In this document: piece by piece, positions 16,979 to 27,200 of the stretch
Numbering within the stretch: position 1 is the first letter of the stretch
How the letters are laid out: each line of letters starts with the position of its first letter
Source of the DNA: an uncultured Bradyrhizobium sp.
GTDB taxonomy: Bacteria > Pseudomonadota > Alphaproteobacteria > Rhizobiales > Xanthobacteraceae
Direction of reading: 5' to 3'
NCBI RefSeq assembly: GCF_936943645.1
Contig: NZ_CAKZJO010000042.1
Span: 1-64,000, forward strand
Length of the DNA: 64,000 nt
Translations under genes and position numbers: made by a program
Notes under the pieces: generated by a model
Databases searched by the model: none
Told to the model about the DNA's origin: nothing
What the model saw: the letters and a program-made list of their open reading frames with translations, nothing else

Positions 16979-18574
16979 ATGCGTATTCGTCAATCGATTT
17001 GTCTCGCCGTGCTTGCGCTGGCGCTGTCCGCAATCTCGGCGCGCGCCGAAACCGTCATACGCTATGGAATCTCGATGGCGGACATCCCGCTGACCACGGG
17101 CCAACCCGATCGCGGCGCCGGCGCCTATCAGTTCACGGCCTACACGATCTACGATCCGCTGGTCGCCTGGGAGATGGACGTCGCCGATCGCCCCGGCAAG
17201 CTGGTGCCGGGCCTCGCGACCGAGTGGAAGGTGGACGACAACGACAAGACCAAATGGCGCTTCACCTTGCGCAAGGGCGTCAAATTTCACGACGGCAGCG
17301 AGTTCAATGCCGACGCGGTGATCTGGAATCTGGACAAGGTGCTCAACGACAAGGCGCCGCAATTCGACAAGCGGCAGAGCGCGCAGGTGAAGACCCGCCT
17401 GCCCTCCGTTGCCAGCTACGCCAAGATCGACGATTTCACCGTGGAGATCACCACAAAGACCGTCGATTCCTTCTTTCCCTATCAGATGCTGTGGTTTCTG
17501 GTGTCGAGCCCCGCGCAGTACGACAAGCTCGGCAAGGATTGGGACAAGTTCGCCAGCCAGCCCTCCGGCACCGGGCCGTTCAAGCTGACCAAGCTGGTAC
17601 CGCGCGAGCTCGCTGAACTCAGCAAGAACCCTGACTACTGGAACAAGAAGCGCATTCCGAAGGCCGACAAGATCGTGCTGGTGCCGATGCCGGAAGCGCT
17701 GACTCGCACCAATGCGCTGCTTGCGGGACAGGTCGATCTGATCGAGACGCCGGCGCCCGATGCGGTGCCGCAGCTCAAAGCCGCCGGCATGAAACTCGTC
17801 GACAACGTCACGCCGCATGTCTGGAATTATCACCTGAGCGTGCTGCCCGGCTCACCCTGGACCGACATCCGCCTGCGCAAGGCGCTGAACCTCGCCATCG
17901 ACCGCGAGGCCGTGGTCGGTTTGATGAATGGCCTTGCCAAGCCGGCGAAGGGCCAGGTCGATCCGTCCAGTCCGTGGTTCGGCAAGCCGAGCTTCGAGCT
18001 GAAATATGATCTCGCCGCCGCCAAGAAGCTGGTCGAGGAAGCCGGCTACTCCAAGGCCAAGCCGCTGAAGACCACCTTCATCATCGCGCAGGGCGGCACC
18101 GGCCAGATGCTGTCGCTGCCGATGAACGAATTCCTGCAGCAGAGCTTCAAGGAGATCGGCATCGACATCGACTTCAAGGTCGTCGAGCTCGAGACGCTCT
18201 ATACGCATTGGCGCAAGGGCGCCGCCGACGAGATGAACGCCGGCATCACCGCCAACAACATCGCCTATGTCACCTCGGACCCGCTCTACGCCATCGTCCG
18301 CTTCTTCCATTCCGGCCAGGTCGCGCCCGTCGGCGTCAACTGGGGCGGCTACAAGAACCCGAAGGTGGACGCGCTGATCGACGAGGCCAAGCAGACCTTC
18401 GACAGCACCAAGCAGGACGAACTGCTGGCGCAGGCGCATGCGTTGATCGTGGACGATGCCGCGCTGGTCTGGGTCGTCCACGACACCAACCCTCACGCGC
18501 TGTCGCCGAAGATCAAGCAGTTCGTGCAGGCCCAGCACTGGTTCCAGGACCTGACGACGATCGGGATGGAGTGA
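16979..18574 (+). CDS. Peptide-type ABC transporter substrate-binding protein, second copy
   Basis: A 531-residue family-5 periplasmic binding protein. The ATG at 16979, with GGGAGC upstream, begins a standard signal peptide (I-R-Q-S-I-C-L-A-V-L-A-L-A-L-S-A, cleavage near A-R-A-E). The mature part opens A-E-T-V-I-R-Y-G-I-S-M-A-D-I-P and shares E-W-K-V-D-D, D-K-T-K-W and F-N-A-D-A-V-I-W-N with the protein at 15121-16779, so the two arose by duplication. It has no permease genes of its own nearby and may use the same transporter with a different ligand preference. Confidence 0.93.
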   Translation: MRIRQSICLAVLALALSAISARAETVIRYGISMADIPLTTGQPDRGAGAYQFTAYTIYDPLVAWEMDVADRPGKLVPGLATEWKVDDNDKTKWRFTLRKGVKFHDGSEFNADAVIWNLDKVLNDKAPQFDKRQSAQVKTRLPSVASYAKIDDFTVEITTKTVDSFFPYQMLWFLVSSPAQYDKLGKDWDKFASQPSGTGPFKLTKLVPRELAELSKNPDYWNKKRIPKADKIVLVPMPEALTRTNALLAGQVDLIETPAPDAVPQLKAAGMKLVDNVTPHVWNYHLSVLPGSPWTDIRLRKALNLAIDREAVVGLMNGLAKPAKGQVDPSSPWFGKPSFELKYDLAAAKKLVEEAGYSKAKPLKTTFIIAQGGTGQMLSLPMNEFLQQSFKEIGIDIDFKVVELETLYTHWRKGAADEMNAGITANNIAYVTSDPLYAIVRFFHSGQVAPVGVNWGGYKNPKVDALIDEAKQTFDSTKQDELLAQAHALIVDDAALVWVVHDTNPHALSPKIKQFVQAQHWFQDLTTIGME

Positions 18575-18591
18575 GGGCGGGCGCAGGTGCG

Positions 18592-18680
18592 GTAGGGTGG
18601 GCAAAGCGAAGCGTGCTCACCAATGCGGCGTTTGGAAAGAGTTCGTGGGCACGGCGCAAGTGCGCCTTTGCCCACCTTAC
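18592..18680. repeat. Extragenic palindrome, GGGTGGGCAAAGCG type, copy 2
   Basis: Starts GTAGGGTGGGCAAAGCGAAG and ends GTGCGCCTTTGCCCACC, the same ends and nearly the same length as the element at 5385-5471. The central loop differs. It lies directly after the stop of the plus-strand binding-protein gene. Confidence 0.8.
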
Positions 18681-18730
18681 GGAGTTGTGGACGTCGTTGG
18701 CGTTCGAGCCAATTTGCCGCGTCAACCACC

Positions 18731-18868
18731 GCTGTCGTCCCGGACGAGCGAAGCGAAGATCCGGGATCCATAGCCACAGGTCGTGGTTTGACGACGGCTC
18801 GGAGTTGCCAGCTCGCGCCTTAACCACTCCCTGTGGTTATGGGTCCCTGCTTCCGCAGGGACGACAGC
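18731..18868. repeat. Extragenic palindrome, GCTGTCGTCCC type, copy 1
   Basis: Ends GCTGTCGTCCC and GGGACGACAGC are exact inverse complements 138 bases apart, with internal CCATAGCCACAGG / CCCTGTGGTTATGGG segments also inverted. A related element lies at 54391-54527. Confidence 0.8.
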
Positions 18869-18907
18869 GAGCATGTGGCGCCGGCGACGCCAACATCACC
18901 CGCCCCC

Positions 18908-21133
18908 CTACTTCGTCAGCAGTGCGTACGCTCCGGTCCAATTCTCCGGCGGCGGATTGACCTGGAAATCCTTGATGCGCGCCTCATACAGCTTGAACAG
19001 CTTCTCCAGCGTGTCCGCGTCCTCGCTCTTGCGGCCGCGTTCGATCGCATCCAGCGCGCCCTGCCAGTCGCGGCCGCGGTAGCAGCCGAGCATTTCGATG
19101 GTGATGTTGCGCAGGCGCTGGAAGGCGCCGGAATGCATCACGTCCTCGCGGCCGGCGATGGCGTAGATCACCTCCGGCTCGCTCTTGCCCTTCACCATGA
19201 TGAAGTCGAGCTCGAGGATCGCGAACTTGTCCTTGGCGGCGAGCGCGGTGCGGGAGCCGACGATGATCGGAAAGCCGTATTCCTTGGTCTGCCCTTCCAG
19301 GCGCGAGGCGAGGTTCACGCTGTCGCCGAGCACCGAATAGTTGAACTTCTGGTCGGACCCCATGTTGCCGACAACACCGATGCCGGTGTTGAGGCCGATG
19401 CCGACATTGAGCGGGATGTAGACGTGACCGCCGTCGGCAGCCTCCTGCTCACGCTCCTTGTTGACCTCGTCGATCTTCTCGAGCATGCCGACCGCCGCTT
19501 CGCAGGCGTTGATCTCATGCTCGCCGTCGTCGAGCGGCGCATTCCAGAACGCCATGATGGCGTCGCCCATGTATTTGTCGATCGTCCCCTTGCGCGCCCG
19601 GATCACGTTCGTGAGCGGCGTGAGGAACCGATTCATCAGCGTGATCAACCCTTGCGGATCGTGCTTGTAACTCTCCGAGATCGAGGTGAAGCCACGCACG
19701 TCGGAGAACATGATCGTCATCTCGCGCTCCTCGCCGCCAAGCTTGAGCTTCTCCGGCGTGAGCTGCTCGACCAGCTCCGGCGACAGATATTGCGCGAACA
19801 TGCCGCGGATCTCCTTGCGCTGGCGCTGCTCGCGCACGAAGCTCGCGAAGATCAGCGTCAGATAGACCGCGGTGGTCGAGAGCAGCGGATAGGTGAAGTC
19901 GATGAGGAAGCGGTACTGGGCGTAGAAGAACCAGGACACGCCGATCAGGATGGCGGCGAAGGTCGCACCCGCCAATACGAGGCGCACGGGGCCGAGGTTC
20001 GGCGTGAAGATGATGACGAGCAGGCCGATGATCAGCGCCGCGAGCAGCTCGATCCCGAGCGCGTAATTCGGCTGCGAGATCACCGCGCCGCTCAAGACGC
20101 TCTCCAGCACCTGGGCATGGATCTCGACTCCCGGCATCGCCCGGGAGACCGGCGTGGTCTTGATGTCGTTCAGGCCGACCGCGGACGTGCCGACCAGCAC
20201 GAGCTTGCCGGCGATCCTGGCGGGCGGCACGGTGTTGTCGAGCACGTCGGCGGCGGAGACGTAGATCGAGGGGTCCGGGCGGGCATAATGCACCCAGAGC
20301 TGCCCGTTCTTGTCGGTCGGAATCTCGACGCCCTTGAGCCGCACGGCGCGCACGCCGGTCTTGTCGGTCCGCACCAGCAGCGTCGGCGTGCCCGTCACCA
20401 CGCGCAGGATCTCGAGGCTGAGCGAGGGCATGATGTTGCCCTGGGCACGCATGATCATCGGCACGCGGCGGATCAGTCCGTCGCGCTCGGGCCTGATCGT
20501 GAACAGTCCGCGGCCGGCCGCGACCTTCTCGATGACGGCGACGTTGCGAAGCAGGCCGGGGAATTCGAACAGGAAGCGCTCGGCGCTCTCCTCCCCGACG
20601 GTAGCGACGCCGGTGAAGGGCAGCGATTTGTCGATCTCGGACGAGATCGCCCGCTGTCCGGTCTCGCCCAGCACGACGCGCGAACGCTTGATTGCGTCGG
20701 AGAGGACCTGGTCGTTGCTCGGCAGTTCGCGCAGCCTGGCGCGGGTGTCATCGTCCAGATAACGCATCTGGCTCGCGACCTGATCCGGGTTGAGCCGGTC
20801 GGCTTCGGAGAACACCACGTCGAAACCGATCGCGACCGCACCGCTGCTGGTGAGGTTCTGGATCAAATCCGCGATCCGCGTCCGCGGCCATGGCCACTGG
20901 CCGAGCTTGGCGAGGCTCTTGTCGTCGATGTCGACGATGACGACCGGCCGCGCCGCCTTGTGGCGCGGATCGATCAGCTGGAACATGTCGAAGGTGCGCA
21001 GCCGCAATTCCTGGATCGGCAGCGGATCCCACAGGCGCGCGCCGGCGAACACAACCAGCAGCGCAAGGCACATCAGCCGCGCGAAGCCGAACTTTTGCGC
21101 AAACCACCGCCGCAGGATCTTGAGACGTTTCAT
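18908..21133 (-). CDS. CHASE2-domain adenylate/guanylate cyclase
   Basis: A 741-residue membrane-bound class III nucleotide cyclase. Residues 20-40 form an N-terminal helix, 45-340 an extracytoplasmic CHASE2 sensor (typical D-I-D-D-K-S-L-A-K-L-G-Q-W-P-W-P-R), about 350-430 three membrane helices, and about 465-650 the cyclase. Catalytic residues look intact: metal Asp in M-F-S-D-V-R-G-F-T and in K-Y-M-G-D-A-I-M-A-F, and the late V-L-G-D-S-V-N-L-A-S-R block. It should make cAMP or cGMP in the cytoplasm in response to an envelope signal. It follows the giant FecR/VCBS gene by 129 bases on the same strand; CHASE2 cyclases are often found next to FecR-domain proteins (general knowledge). Confidence 0.93.
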   Translation of the reverse strand: MKRLKILRRWFAQKFGFARLMCLALLVVFAGARLWDPLPIQELRLRTFDMFQLIDPRHKAARPVVIVDIDDKSLAKLGQWPWPRTRIADLIQNLTSSGAVAIGFDVVFSEADRLNPDQVASQMRYLDDDTRARLRELPSNDQVLSDAIKRSRVVLGETGQRAISSEIDKSLPFTGVATVGEESAERFLFEFPGLLRNVAVIEKVAAGRGLFTIRPERDGLIRRVPMIMRAQGNIMPSLSLEILRVVTGTPTLLVRTDKTGVRAVRLKGVEIPTDKNGQLWVHYARPDPSIYVSAADVLDNTVPPARIAGKLVLVGTSAVGLNDIKTTPVSRAMPGVEIHAQVLESVLSGAVISQPNYALGIELLAALIIGLLVIIFTPNLGPVRLVLAGATFAAILIGVSWFFYAQYRFLIDFTYPLLSTTAVYLTLIFASFVREQRQRKEIRGMFAQYLSPELVEQLTPEKLKLGGEEREMTIMFSDVRGFTSISESYKHDPQGLITLMNRFLTPLTNVIRARKGTIDKYMGDAIMAFWNAPLDDGEHEINACEAAVGMLEKIDEVNKEREQEAADGGHVYIPLNVGIGLNTGIGVVGNMGSDQKFNYSVLGDSVNLASRLEGQTKEYGFPIIVGSRTALAAKDKFAILELDFIMVKGKSEPEVIYAIAGREDVMHSGAFQRLRNITIEMLGCYRGRDWQGALDAIERGRKSEDADTLEKLFKLYEARIKDFQVNPPPENWTGAYALLTK

Positions 21134-21262
21134 TTCGGTCGAACTTCCTGCCCCGGACCGCGCCGGGCGTGCCGATCATGGAGCGTCGACGGGCGATTGG
21201 CTATGGCCCAGCTGCCAAGGCGGATGGATTTTTCGCCGGACTCGATGCCGTGGCCGCGTTGA

Positions 21263-24200
21263 TCAGGTCACGTGGCTGCTGCCGAAGATGAAGTCGCTGG
21301 CCTGAAGGTTTCCGACGACGTTCTTCAGCAGGAGCGATTCGTGCTCGGTGAACGGCGCGCCTTCGAACGGACGGACTTGTTGCTGCCACGTGACCAGGAT
21401 GTCGCCGGATTGCGGGGTGATGCTGAGGTTGGCGATGGAGGTGACATCCGAGAACTGCCTCAGGTCAATCTTGTCGAGGCCGATCTCGAAATCGGTGATG
21501 GTATGCGAGAGCTCGGTGACGGGCTGCCCGTTGCCGTCGTACATCAAGCCCGGCGCGAACACGAACTGATCCTTGGCGCCGCCGCCGGTCAGCGTGTCGT
21601 TGGTATCGGTCGCGAAGATGACGTCCTTGCCGCTGGTGCCCTCGAGCAGGACCTCCTGACCGGTGTCGCCAGCCTCGTTGAAGATGAAGTTGACGGTGTC
21701 GGACAGGCCGGTGGTCTTGTCAGTCACCGTCAGCGTGATCTGTTCGGTGGACGGCGGCTGGGCTTCGGGATCGGAGCTGGCGCCTGTCGGATTGTAGGTG
21801 GCGCCTGTCTCGAAGCCCAAATTGATTTCATCAAGCGAGCCGGACGTCGGATAGAAGTCGACCTGGCTGAGGCCCGGATGCGCGGTCGACACCGCGACGT
21901 TGAAGTTGTGGGTCTCAGCTCCGGCCTCGATGACCACGAGATTGGTGATGAGGTCGGAGTTGCCCTCGTTGAAGTGCTCGACCTGGAAACTCTCGGTGTT
22001 GATGACCGGGCCGTCGGCATCGTCCGTGCCAGTCACGTCCACCGTGAGCGTCGCCGTGCCGGTCGCACCGTGCACGTCCGTGGTCTGAACCGTAAAAATA
22101 TCCGTATAGGAGCCTTCCGCCAGCGCGTTGATGGCCTCCGCATTGGCAGCGTAACTGTAGCTGCCGTCGGAATTGACCGTCAGCGAGCCGTAGAGTCCCG
22201 CAACCGTCGTGGCCGCATGATGATCAGCATTGAGGACGGCGTAGGTGAGCGTCGCCGTCTCGCCGGTATCGGCATCGTGGCCCGCCAGCGTGCCGGTCAG
22301 GTCGGCGAAGGTGTCGGGAGCAGCGGTATCCGCGAGCGGACCGATGTGGAGATCGGCCAGCGTCGGCGCGTCGTTGCTGCCGGTGATGTTGACGGTGACG
22401 ATTGCGCCCGTGCCGGCGCCAACCCCGTCCTCCGGAACAATGGTGTATTGCAGCGACAGCGTCTGGCCGGCGGCGAGGAAATCGAAGGCCTGGCCGCCCG
22501 AATTGAATTGCCACGTGAACTGGGCGTGGGTCGCCGTGCCGTCGAGGATGTCGCCGGACGGAACGGAGAGATAGTTCAACAAGGCTTCATGCGACAGCCC
22601 GCCGACACTGCCGGTTTGCGTCACGCCGCCAAGGGTCACGTTCAACGCGTCGACCGACACCGTGACGTGATCGGTCGCATCGACGTCGGAGACCGCCAGC
22701 ACGCCGTGCGCAAGCTGGCCGGCATTGGTTTCGACGAGGTCGGCGCGCGCGCCGCCCGGGCCTGACGTGCTGCTGGCCCAGTCCGCATCGCCCTCGATGG
22801 CAAGGCCCTGGGCCGGGTTGGCCGTATTGGAAGCCGTGGTCCCGCTGCCGTCGGCGAGCTGGTAATACCCCGCCAGATTGGCTTCGCTGCCGGTGAGCGC
22901 GGTGAAATCGATCGACTGGATCTGCGCCTGCGTGAGCGCGGTGGTCCAGACGCTGACATCGGCGATCGAGCCGAAGAAGCCTTCTGCGCCAAAGCCGGCC
23001 GCGTCGGGCCCGCTCGCAGCACCGATCATCATGTAGGAGTGCGACGGATTCGACGGGCTGCCGTCGATCGCGTTGACCGACCAGGCCTGCGAATATTCGA
23101 GGTTGCCGTCGAGATAGAGCGTGAAGGTGCCGTTGTCGCGGGTCAGCGCGATGTTGTGCCATTGCGAGGCCGCGAGCGCCACGCCGGTATCGGCGATCTC
23201 GACGCCGCCTGCGAGGATCTGCAGCTCCATCGTGCCATCGACATTGACGGTGCCGAGCAGGCCGAAGCCGGTGGTCGAGGTATTGCCGTTGTAGAACAGG
23301 ATCTGGCCGTGGCCGGGATCGGAGCTCCCGTTCCAGTTCACCCAGCCGTCCAGCGTCACGTCGTTGGACGCGACCGTCGGCACATCGCCGACCGCGATCG
23401 TATGGCCGTCGAAATTCATGTAGTCCGACATCACATAGGAAACCGCCGGCGCATCATTGGTGCCGGTGATGGTGACGGTGACGTCCTTGCTGATCTTGCC
23501 GCCATGCTGGTCGTCGAACGTGACGGTGTAGACCTGGGTGATGGTCTGCCCTTCCGCCAGCGACTGCAGCACGGGATCGCTGTTGTCGAGCGTGAAGTGC
23601 CAGCCCAGCGTCGCGCCGTTGTCGCCGTCGGTGTTGGATTCGGTCACCGACGAATCGATCGAGAAGGTGCCGATATGCGAGCTGGCGCCGAAGCCCGGCA
23701 GGTCAGAGCTGACGGACGACGATTTGAACGACCACTCCGCGGTGTGGGTGTCGGTCAGGTCGACATCCTGGATCGCAAGCGTGCCTTCGGCCGTGAGCGA
23801 GGCACCGTCGTCCTCGGTCACGGCGCCCTTTGCGGCGTCGGCGTCGCTCGTGATCGTCGGCGCGTCGTTGGTGCCGGTAATGGTGACGGTGACGTCCTTG
23901 CTGATCTTGCCGCCATTCTGGTCGTCGAACGTGATGGTGTAGACCTGGGTGATGGTCTGCCCTTCCGCCAGCGACTGCAGCACGGGGTCGTTGTTGTCGA
24001 GCGTGAAGTGCCAGTCCAGCGTCGCGCCGTTGTCGGTGTCGGTCGCGGATTCCGACACCGCATCGATCGAGAACGTGCCGATATGCGAGCTGGTCCCGAA
24101 GCCCGGCAGATCCGAGCTGACGGACGATGACTTGAACGACCATTCCGCCATGTGGGTGTCGGTGAGGTCGACATCCTGGATCGCCAGCGTGCCGTCGGCC

Positions 24201-27200
24201 GTGAGCGAGCTGCTGTCATCCTCGGTGACGGCGCCCTTTGCGGCGTCGGCATCGCTCGTGATCGTCGGCGCGTCGTTGACGCCCGTGATCGTCACGGTAA
24301 CGTCCTCGGTGATAGCGCCACCATGATGATCGTCGAAGGTGACGGTGTAGACCTGCGTGATGGTCTGCCCTTCGGCCAGCGACTGCAGCATCGCGTTGCT
24401 GTTGTCGAGCGTGAAGTGCCAACCCAGCGTCGCGCCGTTGTCGGTGTCCGTAGTGGATTCGAGCACCGACGGATCGATCGTGAACGTGCCGAGATTCGTG
24501 CTGTCGGCATCGAAGCCCGGCAGAGCCGAGCTGATGGACGACGACTTGAAAGCCGCGCTTGCGGAATGGGTGTCGATCAGGTCGAGATCCTGGATCGCCA
24601 GCGTGCCGTCGATCGAGAGCGTCAGGCCTGCGTCCTCGACGACATGACCTGCCGCGGCCTCGGCGTCGCTGGTGATCGTGGGCGCGTCGTTGACGCCGGT
24701 GATCGTGACGGTGACGTCCTGGGTGACGGTCGCATTGTGATTGTCGGTGAAGGTGACGGTGTAGACCTGGGTAATGGTCTGACCTTCGGCCAGCGACTGC
24801 AGCATCGCATTGCTGTTGTCGAGCGTGAAGTGCCACCCCAGCGTCGCGCCGTTGTTGGTGTCCGTATTGGATTCGAGCACCGACGGATCGATCGTGAAGG
24901 TGCCGATATTGGTGTCACCCTCGACAAAGCCGGGCAGATGCGCGTCCGAGGACGACGATTTGAACACCGCGCTCGCGGTATGGGTGTCGATCAGGTCGAG
25001 ATCCTGAATCGCCAGCACGCCGTCGATCGACAGCGTCAGGCCGGCATCCTCGATCACCTTGCCCGTCGCCGCCGCGTTGCTGCTGGTCACGGTCGGCGCG
25101 TCGTTCTTGCCGGTGATGACCACCGTGACGTCCTGGGTGACCGTCCCACCGTGGTGGTCGTCGACCGTCACGGTGTAGACCTGCGTGATGGTCTGACCTT
25201 CGGCCAGCGACTGCAGCACCGGATCGTCGTCGTCGAGCGTGAAGGTCCAGCCCACCGAGCCGCGGGAGCTGGCGCCGGGACTCTCGACCACCGGATCGAG
25301 CGCGAACGTGCCGATATGCGACGTGCCGTCGGTGAAGCCGGGCAGATGCGCGCTCGAAACCGTCGACTTCAGCGAGAAACTCGCGGTGTGCGTATCGGTG
25401 AGATCAGGGTCATTGAAGGCAATGGTGCCGTTGGCCGCGAGTGTGGCCGAATCATCTTCGGTCACCGCACCGGCCGGATTGGTGTCGTCTCCGACGATCG
25501 TCGGCACGTCGTTGGTGCCCTCGACGTTGACGTCCGCGCCGTTGATGGACACCGTGATCGGCGTGCTGACGACACCGCCATGCCCGTCGTCGACCTGCAC
25601 GACGTAGTTGAGGGTCAGCGTCTCGCCTTCGGCGAGGAAGTCGAACAGATGGTCGGGAACGCTGTAGGTCCAGGTGGCCGAGCCGTTGTTGCCGTTCCCC
25701 GCGCCCTGCACCACCGTCAACGGCACCTCGACGGCGGCGATCGCCGCGAGCTGCTGCGGCGTCAGCGTCGACGTGATGTCGTGGCCCTGCGCGTCGAGAT
25801 ATTTGAACGGATGGGTGGACGAGAGTGCCGCGCTCACGATCGGCCGGTCGGTCAGATCGACGTCGGTGAAGGTGACCGTGCCGGTGATGGTGTCGAGCGC
25901 CTCGTTGCCGGTGCCGACTTTCTCGATGACGGTGCCGCCCGCCGTCGCGACCGTGGGCTTGTCGTTGGTGCCCGTGACCGTGATGGTGATCGGGATGAAC
26001 TTGCTCTCGGGGTTGACGGCGAAATTGGTGTCGACCCGGACCATATAGGTCAGCGTCAGCGTTTCGCCGGCCGCGAGGAAATCGAAGACGTTGTCCGGGA
26101 TCGTGTAGGTCCAGACCGCCGAGCCGTTGTTCTCGTTGCCGGCGTCGGGTACGACGCCGATCTGGATCTGCGTCGCCGCGATATCCTGCTTCTGCAGTGC
26201 GGAGAGCGAGCCGGTGACGTCGTGCTGGCCGGCATCCTTGTAGACGTAGTTCGGCGCATCAGCGAGGCTGATGCTCACCGTCGGCCGGTCGCCGAGGTTT
26301 TGATCGACGAATCTGATCAAGCCGGAAATCGTGTCGCTATGCGTGTCGCCGGTCGTGTCGGCGCGCTCCGTCAACGCGAACGCCGTCTTCACGTTGCCGC
26401 TGGCGTCGAAGCTCTGCGCGATCGGCTGGCCGGGGATGCGCGTGGACGACGGTGGGGGCGTGTTGGGCGTCTCAGATCCTTGCGGATTAAGGTTGACGTA
26501 GGTTGCGGTCGCGACGGCGCCGGAGCCCGACTTGAACACCACGTCCGTGCTCATCGGCGTGAGCGTGTCGGTGAAGTTCGTGGTCAGCTTGGTGTTGGTG
26601 TTGTTGTCGGTGAACTTCAGCGTGAACACGTCCGTGATCAGCTTCTGAATGTCCGGCGACATCAGCGCATTGGAGATCGAGACGTTGCCGCCGCTGATCT
26701 GGATCATCTGGCCGGCCTGATTGACCGTCGCGATCGGCAGCAGCGTGATCTTGTCGAACAGGATGTAGGAGCCCGTCGTGCCGTTCGGCTCGACCAGGAC
26801 CTGGAAGTTCGCCTGCGGCTGCGGATCGCCGCCGCCGGGGGGAACCACGAAATTGATCTGGGTGAGCACGGCGGTGCCGCGGATACCCATGGTGGCGACC
26901 GGCGTGTCGATCTTCATGTCGCCATGCTTGGCGGTCTCGCCGGCGACGAAGGTGATGGTGCCGGCGACGAGGCTCAGCAGCGAGGAATTGCTCGACCCGT
27001 TGGGGTCGTAGACCATCTCGTTCAGGACCATCCGCGCATTGGAGGACAGGCCGAACACGGTGCCGTCGATGAAGGTGATGCCGAGGGTCGAATCCGCGCC
27101 GGTCGAGACCACGTCGCCCTTCTCGACATTGTCGCCGTTGTTCAGGATGACCGAGACGCCGTTGCGGACGGCGGTCGCGCTGCCCACGAGCTTGGTGACG

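Larger units (their letters stand above)
18575..18907. other. Intergenic region filled by two palindromic repeats
   Basis: Between the convergent binding-protein and cyclase genes. It holds one GGGTGGGCAAAGCG-type palindrome (18592-18680) and one GTCGTCCCGGAC-type palindrome (18731-18868). I see no gene in the rest. Confidence 0.7.

Noticed and set aside
18833..21262. 809-residue open frame on the plus strand opposite the CHASE2 cyclase
   Set aside because: Composition typical of an antisense shadow and the opposite strand encodes a complete cyclase.
23448..25519. CRISPR-like regular spacing
   Set aside because: The repeats are 408-414 bases long, coding and in frame; they are protein-domain repeats.
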